Source: Rossellomorea vietnamensis (GTDB lineage Bacteria; Bacillota; Bacilli; Bacillales; Bacillaceae_B). Taken from it: DNA of 64,000 nucleotides. The stretch is from positions 4,102,001-4,166,000 of the forward strand of contig NZ_CP104558.1 of the NCBI RefSeq assembly GCF_025398035.1, written 5' to 3'. A model generated the notes under the pieces. That model had not been told where the DNA came from. It made no database searches and saw only the letters and a program-made list of their open reading frames with translations. The position numbers were made by a program, and so were the translations under genes. Below are positions 32,922-44,012 of the stretch, piece by piece (position 1 is the stretch's first letter; the number at the start of each line of letters is the position of its first letter).

Positions 32922-35900
32922 ATGTCATTTGTTCATTTACAAATAGCGAGTGCCTATAGTCTCTTGTCTAGCACGATATCGATAAATGGACTTGTACATA
33001 AAGCGAAAGAATCAGGGTATAAGGCGCTTGCCTTGACCGATAAAAATATGATGTATGCCGCGATTCCTTTTTATAAGGCGTGTATAAAAGAAGATATCAA
33101 GCCGATCATCGGATTGACCGCAGATATTGCCTCAGAGGAAGGCTCCCATCCCCTTGTTCTCCTTGTGAAAAATCAGACGGGCTATCAGAATCTATTAAAA
33201 ATCTCGAGTGCCATCGGGGCGAAGTCGAAAGAAGGACTACCGCTGAAGTGGCTCTCTTCCTACAGTAAGGGATTGATCGCCATCACTCCAGGTGTCTCGG
33301 GTGAGATTGAGAACCTCTTATTGAATGATGAAAAAGAAAAAGCGAAGGAGTGTATCCGCACCTATCAACAGATGTTCGGTCGGGATTCCTTTTACTTGAG
33401 CATTCAAAAGCACAGCATTGACTCTGAGGATGCCCTTTTGCCTTTACTTCAGCAGGTGGCGGAAGAGACCGGTACGGAAATGGTCGTTACCAATGATGTA
33501 CAGTACCTCGAGCAGGAAGATCATTTTGCCCATGAGTGTATGGCAGCGATCCGGGACGGGGTGAAATTGTCTGAGGATGACCGGGACGTCCTCGGGTCCC
33601 AGGAATATTATTTCAAGAACAAGGATCAGATGGTGGAGCTATTCTCAGATTACGTTGAGGCATTGGAAAATACGATGAAGATTGCCGACCGTTGTCAACT
33701 GACCATTCCTTTCCATCAGCAGCTCCTTCCGAAATATCCTCTGCCTGAAGGAGTCACCGCCCTCGAGGAATTGACGCATCTTTGTGAAAAAGGGTTAAGC
33801 GAGCGGGTGGAAACGATAACTGATGAGTATATCGAACGGCTTGACTATGAGCTTGAAGTCATCGGCAGGATGGGGTTCAGCGACTACTTCCTGATCGTGT
33901 GGGATTTCATGAAATACGCGAAGGACAACAAGATCCTGACCGGACCGGGACGTGGGTCGGCAGCAGGTTCCCTCGTATCCTACGCCCTCAGGATTACGGA
34001 CGTGGATCCCCTGGAGCATCAGCTGCTGTTTGAACGCTTCCTGAATCCTGAACGGGTGACCATGCCGGATATCGACATCGATTTCCCTGATCACCGGCGC
34101 GACGAAGTGATCGAGTATGTGGAAGGGAAGTACGGCAGCCTGCATGTCGCCCAGATCATCACGTTCGGGACGTTTGCAGCGAAAGCGGCTCTCCGTGATA
34201 CGGGTCGTGTGTTTGGACTCAATATGAAGGAGCAGGAGCAGGTGTCGAAGCTCGTGCCGAATCAACTGGGGATCACTTTAAAGGAAGCCTATGAAAAGTC
34301 GAAGGGATTCCGAGACTTTGTGACGGGCTCTGATCATTATAAAAAATTGTTCCAGACTGCTCTCAAGCTTGAAGGACTACCGAGACACACCTCCACCCAC
34401 GCGGCGGGAGTCGTGATGAGTGAAGCTCCTTTAGTACAGTGGGTACCGATCCAGGGGAGTTCATCGGGGATTCACCTGACACAGTACTCTATGGATATTT
34501 TAGAAGAGATCGGATTGTTGAAGATGGATTTCCTTGGGCTTCGCAATCTGAGTATATTGGAAAGAATCGTGAAGAATGTTGAAATCGGGACGGGAAAACC
34601 GTTTGCCATCGAGTCAATCCCGATGAATGATGCCAAAACGTTCGAGCTGCTCACTAAAGGACAGACGAACGGGATCTTCCAGCTGGAATCGGATGGGATG
34701 CGGAATGTGTTAAAAAGGCTGAAACCCAATTCCTTTGAAGACATCGTGGCGGTGAACGCCTTGTACCGTCCGGGTCCGATGGAGAACATCCCGATGTATA
34801 TCAACCGGAAACATGGGAAAGAGCAGGTGGAATATCCTCATCCCGATTTGAAACCGATCCTTGAAATGACGTATGGGGTCATTGTCTATCAAGAGCAGAT
34901 CATGCAGATCGCATCGAAAATGGCGGGGTTTTCCCTCGGGGAAGCGGATCTCCTCAGACGAGCCGTTTCCAAGAAGAAAAAGGATGTCCTCGATCAGGAG
35001 CGGGAGCATTTTGTTTCCGGCTCGATCCGTAAAGGCTACAGGGAAGAGGTCGCCCATACAATTTATGATTTGATCGTCCGCTTCGCCGATTATGGATTCA
35101 ACCGGTCACATGCCGTTGCATACAGCATGATCGCCTATCAACTGGCTTACCTGAAAGCCCATTATCCTGCTTTCTTCTTATCGTCACTCCTGACATCTGT
35201 CGTAGGAAATGAAACGAAGGTGGCTCAGTATATACGGGAAGCCACGCAGTATGACATTGAAATCCTGCCTCCTTCCATCAATCGCAGCCAGTTTGTTTTT
35301 ACAGTCGAAGGAAAGAATGTAATCCGCTACAGCATAGGGGCGATTAAAGGAATCGGGGCCGCGGCTTTGAAGGAGATCATCCGTGCGAGAAAAGAAAAGC
35401 CGTTTCAGGATCTGTTCGATTTCTGCATGCGGGTGTCCTCGAAGACGATCAACCGGAAGATCTTAGAGAATCTTGTGCTCTCCGGGGCATTTGATGAATT
35501 CGGTATCGACCGCGCCACCTTGCTTGCAAGCCTGGATGTGGCAGCGCAGCATGCAGAGCTTGTGAATCCTGACGACGTTCCTGACCTGTTCCATGAAGAA
35601 GAGGCGTTTATGTTAAAGCCCAAATATGTGGAAGTGGATGACATGACGATCGATACGAAGCTTCAGTTTGAAAAACAGGTACTTGGACTATACTTATCGG
35701 ATCACCCGGTTTCTTCATACCGGTCTTTATTTGAAGGAATGGGATTGCAGCAGATAGCCGACCTTCAAAAAGGATCGAAAATCTCACTCGGCGGTTATAT
35801 CACGGGGATGAAATCGATCCGGACCAAAAAAGGGGAAGTGATGGCTTTCCTTGAAATCGGGGATGAAAGTGGAGAGATGGAAGCCGTTGTGTTTCCGAAT

Positions 35901-36272
35901 GTGTACAAAAATAACATGCCATTGCTTAAAGAAGGGAATATTCTCCTATTTGGGGGCAATGTGGAAGACCGCAACGATAAGCTGCAGTTCATCGTCAATC
36001 AGTTGGAAACCATGGATGACGTTCAGGCAAGGGTGAAAAAGAGCAGCCAGAAGCTCTATTTGAAAATCGCCGCGGGTCAGGATGAAGAAGCTTGTATAGA
36101 AGGAATCCATCGAGCCGTGAACCGATACAAAGGGAAGAATCCGGTCATCGTCTATAACGAGAAAGCCAAAAAGAGTATAAGGCTTCCGGATCATCTGCGC
36201 ATCAGTCCTTCACAAGAGGCTCTTAGGGAATTGTACCGAATTCTTGGGGAGTCAAATGTAATATTGCAATAA
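32922..36272 (+). CDS. dnaE: DNA polymerase III alpha subunit DnaE
   Basis: A 1116-residue replicative polymerase of the DnaE3 type, which in Bacillus extends primers on the lagging strand. An N-terminal PHP domain (FVHLQIASAYSLLSS, LALTDKNMMYAAI) precedes the palm with GPGRGSAAGSLVSY and the catalytic MPDIDIDFPDHRR, fingers, and a C-terminal OB fold (GYITGMKSIRTKKGEVMAF). ATG 32922 is chosen by homology; a GTG nine bases upstream is too close to the AAAAAGG. It diverges from ytrHI. Confidence 0.96.
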   Translation: MSFVHLQIASAYSLLSSTISINGLVHKAKESGYKALALTDKNMMYAAIPFYKACIKEDIKPIIGLTADIASEEGSHPLVLLVKNQTGYQNLLKISSAIGAKSKEGLPLKWLSSYSKGLIAITPGVSGEIENLLLNDEKEKAKECIRTYQQMFGRDSFYLSIQKHSIDSEDALLPLLQQVAEETGTEMVVTNDVQYLEQEDHFAHECMAAIRDGVKLSEDDRDVLGSQEYYFKNKDQMVELFSDYVEALENTMKIADRCQLTIPFHQQLLPKYPLPEGVTALEELTHLCEKGLSERVETITDEYIERLDYELEVIGRMGFSDYFLIVWDFMKYAKDNKILTGPGRGSAAGSLVSYALRITDVDPLEHQLLFERFLNPERVTMPDIDIDFPDHRRDEVIEYVEGKYGSLHVAQIITFGTFAAKAALRDTGRVFGLNMKEQEQVSKLVPNQLGITLKEAYEKSKGFRDFVTGSDHYKKLFQTALKLEGLPRHTSTHAAGVVMSEAPLVQWVPIQGSSSGIHLTQYSMDILEEIGLLKMDFLGLRNLSILERIVKNVEIGTGKPFAIESIPMNDAKTFELLTKGQTNGIFQLESDGMRNVLKRLKPNSFEDIVAVNALYRPGPMENIPMYINRKHGKEQVEYPHPDLKPILEMTYGVIVYQEQIMQIASKMAGFSLGEADLLRRAVSKKKKDVLDQEREHFVSGSIRKGYREEVAHTIYDLIVRFADYGFNRSHAVAYSMIAYQLAYLKAHYPAFFLSSLLTSVVGNETKVAQYIREATQYDIEILPPSINRSQFVFTVEGKNVIRYSIGAIKGIGAAALKEIIRARKEKPFQDLFDFCMRVSSKTINRKILENLVLSGAFDEFGIDRATLLASLDVAAQHAELVNPDDVPDLFHEEEAFMLKPKYVEVDDMTIDTKLQFEKQVLGLYLSDHPVSSYRSLFEGMGLQQIADLQKGSKISLGGYITGMKSIRTKKGEVMAFLEIGDESGEMEAVVFPNVYKNNMPLLKEGNILLFGGNVEDRNDKLQFIVNQLETMDDVQARVKKSSQKLYLKIAAGQDEEACIEGIHRAVNRYKGKNPVIVYNEKAKKSIRLPDHLRISPSQEALRELYRILGESNVILQ

Positions 36273-36317
36273 CATACTTTACTAAAACCATAATTTATAT
36301 TATTGTTTAATAGAAAA

Positions 36318-36334
36318 AGGTGGTCTGACCACCT
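36318..36334. promoter_or_regulatory. Putative FadR/GntR-type operator upstream of ytsJ
   Basis: AGGTGGTC-T-GACCACCT, an 8+1+8 perfect palindrome about 100 bp before the malic enzyme start. TGGTC-N-GACCA is the core recognised by FadR-subfamily GntR proteins, and such a protein is encoded by the second gene of this run. No T tract follows on the + strand, so it is not a good rightward terminator. Confidence 0.6.
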
Positions 36335-36434
36335 CTGAACTTATTATTTTATTATCCATTTTTACATTTAGAAGAGTCGTCTTTGGCACGATTCGATCCA
36401 TAGCATGTAAAAGAATCAGAAGGAGTGAGTCAAT

Positions 36435-37673
36435 TTGTCATTACGCGAAGAAGCTCTGCATATGCATCGAGTGAATAAAGGGAAATTAGAGTCGAAATCC
36501 AAGGTGGAAGTCCGAAATGCGGATGACTTGAGTTTAGCTTACTCCCCCGGGGTGGCGGAACCCTGCAAGGTGATCTATGACAAGCCTGAAACGGTCTATG
36601 ATTACACGATGAAAGGGAATATGGTCGCGGTTGTTTCCGATGGTACGGCTGTTCTGGGTCTTGGGAATATCGGACCTGAAGCGGCTCTTCCCGTCATGGA
36701 AGGAAAAGCGGTACTATTCAAGAGTTTTGCAGGAGTCGACGCATTCCCGATCTGTTTGAACACAACGGATGTGGACAAGATCGTTGAAACCGTCAAGCTC
36801 CTTGAGCCGACGTTCGGAGGCGTGAACCTTGAAGATATCGCCGCTCCGAATTGCTTTGAAATTGAAGAGCGCCTGAAAAAAGAAACGAATATTCCTGTTT
36901 TCCATGATGATCAGCATGGTACGGCGATCGTCACCGTGGCTGGACTTGTGAACGCTCTCAAAATAGTCGGAAAGAAAATGTCCGAAATCAAAGTCGTGGC
37001 AAATGGTGCCGGTGCTGCCGGTATGGCCATCATTAAGCTTCTTTACCGTTATGGGGTAAGGGACATAATCATGTGTGATTCCAAGGGTGCGATTTATGAA
37101 GGGCGTCCTGAAGGGATGAACTCTACGAAAGATGAAGTGGCGAAGTTTACGAACCGTGACCATATCAAAGGCGGCTTAGGTGAAGTATTGAAGGACGCCG
37201 ACGTATTCATCGGTGTTTCCGTTGCCGGTGCCCTGACGGAAGAGATGGTTTCTTCCATGAAGCAGGATCCGATCATCTTCGCCATGGCGAACCCGGTTCC
37301 TGAAATCATGCCTGAGCTCGCAAAAGCAGCCGGAGCCAAAGTAATCGGGACAGGCCGGTCTGATTTCCCGAACCAGGTGAACAATGTCCTTGCTTTCCCT
37401 GGGATTTTCAGGGGTGCACTGGACGTACGCGCAACCCACATCAATGAAAAAATGAAGCAGGCTGCCGTTGAAGCGATCGCTTCTTTGATCACGGAAGACG
37501 AACTGAACGCAGACTATGTCATTCCTGCGCCATTCGATAAGCGTGTCGCTCCAGCCGTTGCTGCTGCCGTGGCGAAAACAGCGATGGAAACAGGGGTTGC
37601 CCGCTTAAAGGTGGACCCGGAAGAAATCCGTAAGAAAACAGAAGATTTAGCCGTCATCGGGAAGAGTGAATGA
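36435..37673 (+). CDS. ytsJ: Malic enzyme
   Basis: A 412-residue enzyme that oxidatively decarboxylates malate to pyruvate with NAD(P)H. It has SLAYSPGVAEPC, VVSDGTAVLGLGNIGP, the metal site FHDDQHGTA and the nucleotide fold VVANGAGAAGMAI. Length and order match the short bacterial malic enzymes such as YtsJ, which is mainly NADP-linked in B. subtilis. TTG 36435 follows AAGGAGTGAG. The regulator gene downstream overlaps by 4 bp. Confidence 0.95.
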   Translation: MSLREEALHMHRVNKGKLESKSKVEVRNADDLSLAYSPGVAEPCKVIYDKPETVYDYTMKGNMVAVVSDGTAVLGLGNIGPEAALPVMEGKAVLFKSFAGVDAFPICLNTTDVDKIVETVKLLEPTFGGVNLEDIAAPNCFEIEERLKKETNIPVFHDDQHGTAIVTVAGLVNALKIVGKKMSEIKVVANGAGAAGMAIIKLLYRYGVRDIIMCDSKGAIYEGRPEGMNSTKDEVAKFTNRDHIKGGLGEVLKDADVFIGVSVAGALTEEMVSSMKQDPIIFAMANPVPEIMPELAKAAGAKVIGTGRSDFPNQVNNVLAFPGIFRGALDVRATHINEKMKQAAVEAIASLITEDELNADYVIPAPFDKRVAPAVAAAVAKTAMETGVARLKVDPEEIRKKTEDLAVIGKSE

Positions 37674-38329
37674 TGACAGAAGTGAACTCTCTCCAAACTC
37701 ACGCTAAGGTATATATTGGAATTGTTCACCAGCTGAGAGAAATGATATCAAAGGACTGTCTAAAGCCGGGAGATAAGATCCCGTCCGAAAGGGAATTGTC
37801 CGAGCGCCTGAATGTCGGGCGCTCTTCGGTGAGGGAAGCACTCCGGGCCCTTGAACTGTTGGGACTGATTGAAACCCGCAGAGGGGAAGGGACCTTTCTG
37901 CGGGATTTCAGGGATCACCACCTGATCGATCTTCTGGGCATGTTTATCCTCCACGATGACATGGCTCAGGAAGACATCCTTCAGACGAAGATGATGATTG
38001 AAAAAGAAGCACTGAAGGCTTTGTATATAGATAAAAGGAAAACAGATTCCCTGCATGTGAGCGTTTCAGAATGCGAGAATCTGGACGACGTGTTCAGGGA
38101 GATCGTCATGATGAGTTCGAATTACTTATCCCAACGAATCTGGAATATCCTGAATGATTTCGAAACGTTGATCTGTGGTGAGAAGAAGCTCACGGCAGCT
38201 GTGAGGGAAGAATTGATCACAATGCTTAATGGCATCGATCACCAGGAGAAAGAGACTGTGCAAGAGACATATAGAAGGGTTAGGAAAATTGTCGATGAAG
38301 ACGCGACAATTTCCAACATCTTTTTTTAA
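37670..38329 (+). CDS. FadR-subfamily GntR transcriptional regulator
   Basis: A 219-residue regulator. The N-terminal winged HTH reads PGDKIPSERELSERLNVGRSSVREALRALELLG, typical of GntR/FadR; the C-terminal half is a short helical FCD-like domain with weak conservation of metal-site histidines. It sits between malic enzyme and accDA, so it probably links C4 or acyl metabolites to malonyl-CoA supply. The palindrome at 36318-36334 is its likely operator (inference). Confidence 0.85.
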   Translation: MMTEVNSLQTHAKVYIGIVHQLREMISKDCLKPGDKIPSERELSERLNVGRSSVREALRALELLGLIETRRGEGTFLRDFRDHHLIDLLGMFILHDDMAQEDILQTKMMIEKEALKALYIDKRKTDSLHVSVSECENLDDVFREIVMMSSNYLSQRIWNILNDFETLICGEKKLTAAVREELITMLNGIDHQEKETVQETYRRVRKIVDEDATISNIFF

Positions 38330-38381
38330 ACACTTCCATTAAACTGATAGTCAAGCAGTTAATGCACTTACTATAGAGAAG

Positions 38382-38451
38382 CGAATGGGCAGCTGTCATG
38401 TAAGGGAATATTTCCCCGCTAAAAGCAAGCTAGTGTCATTCGGTAAGGAGG
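38382..38451 (+). other. Possible structured leader of accD
   Basis: CGAATG (38382-38387) pairs with CATTCG (38437-38442), enclosing GGGAA/TTCCC (about 38404-38415). The structure ends just before the AAGGAGG Shine-Dalgarno (38445-38451). The stems are short, so the support is weak. Confidence 0.3.
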
Positions 38452-38458
38452 TTTCACC

Positions 38459-39334
38459 TTGCTAAAGGAACTTTTTAACAAATCAAAAAAAGAAAAGAAA
38501 AAATACGCAACGATTCCTTCTGAAGCGGCCAAACATGACGTTCCGGAAGGCATCATGACAAAATGTCCTGATTGCAAAAAAATCATGTACACGAAAGAAC
38601 TTCAAAAAAACTTAAAGGTGTGCATCCATTGTGGATACCATCATGGCATGAGCTCACCAGAGAGAGTCGATAGTTTTATAGATGAGGGCACGTTCAAGGA
38701 GTTCGATCAGGACCTGACTTCGGGTAACCCCCTGAACTTTCCTGATTACGAAAGTAAAGTGGAAAAAGACCGTAAGAAGACCGGCATGAACGAAGCCGTT
38801 CTGACGGGTTCAGGAAAAGTTAATGGAGTGGAAGTCGTGACAGCCATCATGGATTCCCGTTTCCGGATGGGAAGCATGGGATCGGTGGTTGGAGAAAAAA
38901 TCACGAGAGCCATTGAAGAAGCCGATAAACGGAAGGTACCGTTCATCATTTTCACCGCTTCAGGCGGGGCCAGGATGCAGGAAGGTGTCCTTTCTTTGAT
39001 GCAAATGGCGAAGACCAGTGTAGCGCTGAAACGTCTGAGTGATAACGGAGGGCTCTTCATCTCGATCATGACCCATCCAACGACAGGCGGAGTATCGGCG
39101 AGTTTCGCATCCGTCGGGGATTATAACTTTGCGGAGCCTGGGGCTCTGATTGGATTCGCAGGCAGAAGGATCATCGAGCAGACGATCCGTGAAGACTTGC
39201 CGGAAGACTTCCAGACATCCGAATTTTTATTAAAACATGGACAACTTGACGGAGTCATCTCGAGACTTGAGTTGAAAGAGAAAATCGGGACAATACTTGA
39301 TATACATCAGTGGGACGGTGATCTGCCATGGTAA
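38459..39334 (+). CDS. accD: Acetyl-CoA carboxylase carboxyltransferase beta subunit
   Basis: A 291-residue subunit that, with AccA, moves CO2 from carboxybiotin to acetyl-CoA to make malonyl-CoA. The N-terminal zinc ribbon is [13 protein letters not shown] ... CIHCGYHHG, and the crotonase core carries [12 protein letters not shown] and [17 protein letters not shown] 38459 follows AAGGAGG. It overlaps accA by 7 bp. Confidence 0.96.
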   Translation: MLKELFNKSKKEKKKYATIPSEAAKHDVPEGIMTKCPDCKKIMYTKELQKNLKVCIHCGYHHGMSSPERVDSFIDEGTFKEFDQDLTSGNPLNFPDYESKVEKDRKKTGMNEAVLTGSGKVNGVEVVTAIMDSRFRMGSMGSVVGEKITRAIEEADKRKVPFIIFTASGGARMQEGVLSLMQMAKTSVALKRLSDNGGLFISIMTHPTTGGVSASFASVGDYNFAEPGALIGFAGRRIIEQTIREDLPEDFQTSEFLLKHGQLDGVISRLELKEKIGTILDIHQWDGDLPW

Positions 39335-40308
39335 ATGAGATGGAATTTGAAAAGCCTGTATACGAACTCAAGAAGAAAATTGCCGAACTGAAGGAGTTCA
39401 CACAGAAGTCGGACGTCGATTTATCGAAAGAAATCGAGAAGCTTGAGAACCGTCTCACAAAGCTTCAAAATGATATCTACGAAAACATGAAGCCGTGGGA
39501 AAGGGTCCAGGTGGCCCGTCATCCGGAGCGTCCGACGACTCTGGATTATATCAAGTATCTCTTTACGGACTTCATTGAAATGCACGGAGACCGTCTATAT
39601 GGGGATGACGAAGCGATTGTGTCAGGCGTCGGGAAGTTTCACGATGTCCCTGTGACGATCATCGGTCACCAAAGAGGGAAAGATACGAAAGAAAACATCC
39701 GCCGGAACTTCGGGATGCCTCATCCGGAAGGATACCGAAAAGCACTGCGCTTGATGAAGCAGGCGGACAAGTTCAACCGTCCGATCATCTGCTTTATCGA
39801 TACAAAGGGTGCGTACCCCGGGAAAGCGGCAGAGGAACGCGGTCAGAGTGAAGCCATTGCACGGAATCTTGTAGAGATGGCCGGCCTCACGGTTCCCGTC
39901 ATCTGCGTCGTCATCGGTGAAGGCGGTAGTGGCGGAGCCCTGGCACTTGGAGTGGGAAATCATATTCATATGCTTGAAAACTCCACCTACTCCGTCATCT
40001 CACCAGAAGGGGCAGCGGCCATCCTCTGGAAGGATTCCACCCAGGCGAAACGCGCGGCTGAATCCATGAAGATCACGGCTCCCGACCTTAAGGAGCTTGG
40101 CATCATCGATGACATCATCACGGAAGTAAAAGGCGGAGCCCATAAAGATGTCGAGGAACAGGCGAAGTATATCAACGACGTCCTTATGAGCTCACTGAAA
40201 GAGTTGGTTCCGATGAAAAAGGACGAGCTCATCCAACATCGTTATGAAAAATTCAAGGCGATGGGTGAATATTCGGTTTTAAATGATCTTATCGGGGTAA
40301 AATCATAA
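39328..40308 (+). CDS. accA: Acetyl-CoA carboxylase carboxyltransferase alpha subunit
   Basis: A 326-residue subunit, normal length. It starts with a coiled-coil N-terminus (residues ~10-55), then [27 protein letters not shown] over residues ~70-96, and [15 protein letters not shown] in the crotonase core. Forms the heterotetramer with AccD. The following terminator separates it from pfkA. Confidence 0.96.
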   Translation: MVNEMEFEKPVYELKKKIAELKEFTQKSDVDLSKEIEKLENRLTKLQNDIYENMKPWERVQVARHPERPTTLDYIKYLFTDFIEMHGDRLYGDDEAIVSGVGKFHDVPVTIIGHQRGKDTKENIRRNFGMPHPEGYRKALRLMKQADKFNRPIICFIDTKGAYPGKAAEERGQSEAIARNLVEMAGLTVPVICVVIGEGGSGGALALGVGNHIHMLENSTYSVISPEGAAAILWKDSTQAKRAAESMKITAPDLKELGIIDDIITEVKGGAHKDVEEQAKYINDVLMSSLKELVPMKKDELIQHRYEKFKAMGEYSVLNDLIGVKS

Positions 40309-40317
40309 CAAACGATG

Positions 40318-40354
40318 GACTGACAAATAGGAGATACCATTTGTCAGTCTTTTT
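40318..40354 (+). terminator. Terminator of the accDA unit
   Basis: An 11-bp perfect stem (GACTGACAAAT / ATTTGTCAGTC), 10-nt loop, five T. The remaining ~290 bases before pfkA contain AT-rich promoter-like sequence but no unit I can name firmly. Confidence 0.9.
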
Positions 40355-40595
40355 CATTCAATCTTCCTAATTCCTACCCGGAAAAAGGGCTTTGTGACGA
40401 TATTTTGAAGGTTTTAACAATTAAAACGCTTCCATTTAATAGATTATTTCGTCTTTTGCTTTTCACCCTAGTAACTTGTTGAGAACCTTGAACCTTCGTG
40501 TTATTTTAGAAATAATCCAAAGTCTATTGGTCCATAATAATGTAATGAATGAAAACTGGAATTTTCCTTTTCTTTGATTTATGTGAAACGATTAA

Positions 40596-41606
<1,011 letters not shown>

Positions 41607-41636
41607 ATTGTTGTAAGATTTCAGGAGGTAAAGAAA

Positions 41637-43397
41637 ATGAGAAAAACGAAAATAGTATGTACGATCGGTCCTGCCAGTGAAAGTGTAGAGAAGTTATCTC
41701 AACTGATCGAAGCCGGAATGAACGTTTCCCGCTTGAACTTTTCACATGGTGACCATGATGAGCACGGACAACGCATCATCAATATCCGCGAAGCAGCAGA
41801 AAAAGCCGGTAAGACAGTAGGGATCCTGCTTGATACAAAAGGTCCGGAAATCCGCACAAACAATATGCAGGACGGAGCGATCGAATTAACTCAAGGATCC
41901 AATATCATCGTTTCCATGAAAGAAGTACTGGGAACAACTGAGAAATTCTCCGTTACATACGAAGGATTGATCGATGATGTTCATGTTGGTTCCAAAATTC
42001 TTCTTGATGACGGTCTGATCGGGTTGGAAGTAACGGAAATCGACAAAGCCAACGGTGAAATCCATACACATGTTGCCAACAGCGGTACACTTAAAAATAA
42101 AAAAGGTGTAAACGTACCGGGCGTTTCTGTGAACCTTCCTGGGATCACTGATAAGGATGCCAGTGATATCGTATTCGGTATCGGACAAGGCGTTGACTTT
42201 ATCGCAGCATCATTCGTACGTCGTGCATCTGATGTACTTGAAATCCGTCAATTACTGGAAGAGCATAATGCGTCTCATATTCAAATCATCCCTAAGATCG
42301 AAAATCAAGAGGGTGTAGACAACATCGATGAAATCCTTGAAGTATCTGACGGATTGATGGTGGCACGTGGAGACCTTGGTGTGGAAATCCCTGCTGAGGA
42401 AGTACCACTTGTGCAAAAAATGCTGATCAAGAAATGTAATTCTCTTGGTAAGCCTGTCATCACAGCAACTCAAATGCTTGATTCTATGCAGCGTAACCCA
42501 AGACCGACAAGAGCGGAAGCAAGTGACGTTGCCAACGCCATTTTTGATGGAACAGATGCGATCATGCTTTCTGGTGAGACGGCGGCAGGTTCTTACCCTG
42601 TAGAAGCGGTTCAAACGATGCATAATATCGCGTCAAGAGCAGAAACGGCCCTTGATTACAATGCGATCCTATCTTCCCGAAGCAAAGACAGCGAGCACAA
42701 TATGACGGATGCCATCGGTCAATCCGTAGCATATACAGCTCTTAATCTTGATGTGAATGCCATTGTCGCTCCGACTGAGAGTGGCCACACGGCACGCATG
42801 ATCTCTAAATACCGTCCGAAAGCACCAATCGTTGCCGTGACTGGTACAGACTCTGTATCACGCCGCCTGGCACTTGTATGGGGTGTCTACCCTACAGTCG
42901 GCCGCAAAGTGACGACAACCGATGAAATGCTTGATATGGCAGTAGAAGAGAGCGTCAACTCAGGTATGACGAAGCACGGAGACCGCATCGTCATCACAGC
43001 GGGTGTTCCGATCGGTGAATCCGGAACGACGAACCTGATGAAAATCCACGTAGTGGGCGATGTCGTTGCAAAAGGTCAAGGAATCGGACGTAAATCTGCA
43101 TACGGTAAAGCAGTCGTTGCCACATCAGCTGAAGAAGCGGTGAAGAACATGACTGATGGTGGCGTCCTTGTCACAATCGGCACGGACAAAGAAATGATGC
43201 CTGCCCTTGAAAAATGTTCAGCACTGATCGTTGAAGAAGGCGGTCTGACAAGTCACGCAGCCGTAGTCGGAATCAACCTTGGAATTCCTGTTGTGGTCGG
43301 AGTCGACCATGCCACTTCACTATTCAAGAATGGCCAGGAAATCACGGTGGATGCGACTCATGGCGTGATTTATAATGGGTATGCGAGTGTATTGTAA
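41637..43397 (+). CDS. pyk: Pyruvate kinase
   Basis: A 586-residue pyruvate kinase with the extra C-terminal PEP-utilising-enzyme-like domain typical of Bacillaceae. It shows [21 protein letters not shown], the catalytic region [17 protein letters not shown] split over residues ~217-235, and [11 protein letters not shown]. The extension contains [16 protein letters not shown]-like sequence near residue 540. AGGAGG precedes ATG 41637. Confidence 0.97.
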   Translation: MRKTKIVCTIGPASESVEKLSQLIEAGMNVSRLNFSHGDHDEHGQRIINIREAAEKAGKTVGILLDTKGPEIRTNNMQDGAIELTQGSNIIVSMKEVLGTTEKFSVTYEGLIDDVHVGSKILLDDGLIGLEVTEIDKANGEIHTHVANSGTLKNKKGVNVPGVSVNLPGITDKDASDIVFGIGQGVDFIAASFVRRASDVLEIRQLLEEHNASHIQIIPKIENQEGVDNIDEILEVSDGLMVARGDLGVEIPAEEVPLVQKMLIKKCNSLGKPVITATQMLDSMQRNPRPTRAEASDVANAIFDGTDAIMLSGETAAGSYPVEAVQTMHNIASRAETALDYNAILSSRSKDSEHNMTDAIGQSVAYTALNLDVNAIVAPTESGHTARMISKYRPKAPIVAVTGTDSVSRRLALVWGVYPTVGRKVTTTDEMLDMAVEESVNSGMTKHGDRIVITAGVPIGESGTTNLMKIHVVGDVVAKGQGIGRKSAYGKAVVATSAEEAVKNMTDGGVLVTIGTDKEMMPALEKCSALIVEEGGLTSHAAVVGINLGIPVVVGVDHATSLFKNGQEITVDATHGVIYNGYASVL

Positions 43398-43413
43398 GTA
43401 GATAGTTATGGGA

Positions 43414-43448
43414 AAACCAGAGTCTTTTTATGGGCTCTGGTTTTTTTG
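43414..43448 (+). terminator. Terminator of pfkA-pyk
   Basis: ACCAGAG-C pairs with GCTCTGGT over a short loop and runs into seven T. Confidence 0.88.
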
Positions 43449-43583
43449 TATAGGATGGAGTGATCGTCGAGCCATCCCATCCAAAAGCACCGCAACAAGG
43501 ATAACCCTCAACATAAAACAGAATTTCTCTAATATGCTATAATAAATACCAAGCAAGTATTAAACCAAATGGAGGAATCCATC

Positions 43584-43970
43584 ATGAGATATATGCTTTT
43601 ACTATTGATTATCATACCGGCACTTGAAATTGGCTTATTGGTCCTTTCCGGACAGGCCATTGGTCTCGTCCCGACCGTGTTATTGATTATTATGACAGGG
43701 ATCCTTGGAGCGTACCTTGCGAAGAAGCAGGGGATCGAGACGATAAGGAAGGCTCAGCGGGACATGCAGTATGGTCAGATGCCCGGGGAGGCCATCATGG
43801 ATGGTTTGTGTATACTGGTGGGCGGAATCGTCCTGCTGACACCGGGATTCATTACGGATGCCCTTGGATTTCTCTTATTGCTCCCGGCCACGAGGAGAAT
43901 GTTCAAGCCATTCTTCTATCGGTTATTTAAACGCTTGATCAACAAAGGGAACGTCATCATATACAGATAA
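43584..43970 (+). CDS. fxsA: FxsA-family membrane protein
   Basis: A 128-residue cytoplasmic membrane protein with about three hydrophobic segments (LLLIIIPALEIGLLVLSG, PTVLLIIMTGILGAYLAKKQG, GIVLLTPGFITDALGFLLLLP). The PGFITDALGFLLL stretch is a family signature. FxsA affects phage exclusion in E. coli; the role in Bacillus is unclear. GGAGG selects ATG 43584. Confidence 0.9.
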   Translation: MRYMLLLLIIIPALEIGLLVLSGQAIGLVPTVLLIIMTGILGAYLAKKQGIETIRKAQRDMQYGQMPGEAIMDGLCILVGGIVLLTPGFITDALGFLLLLPATRRMFKPFFYRLFKRLINKGNVIIYR

Positions 43971-43972
43971 CG

Positions 43973-44012
43973 GAAAACGCACTGCTCACAGATGGAGCAG
44001 TGCGTTTTCTTA
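43973..44012. terminator. Bidirectional terminator between fxsA and ytvI
   Basis: A 15-bp perfect stem (GAAAACGCACTGCTC and its complement) with a 7-nt loop, A and T tracts on either side. Confidence 0.9.

Noticed and set aside
36318-36334. The GGTGGTCTGACCACC palindrome as the dnaE terminator
   Set aside because: One-base centre and no T tract on the + strand; an operator explains it better, although a role as a minus-strand terminator cannot be excluded.
40421-40434. TTAAAACGCTTCCA upstream of pfkA as a CcpA cre site
   Set aside because: Only 12 of 14 consensus positions match, including loss of the conserved G at position 2, and it is over 200 bp from the gene; too weak to annotate.
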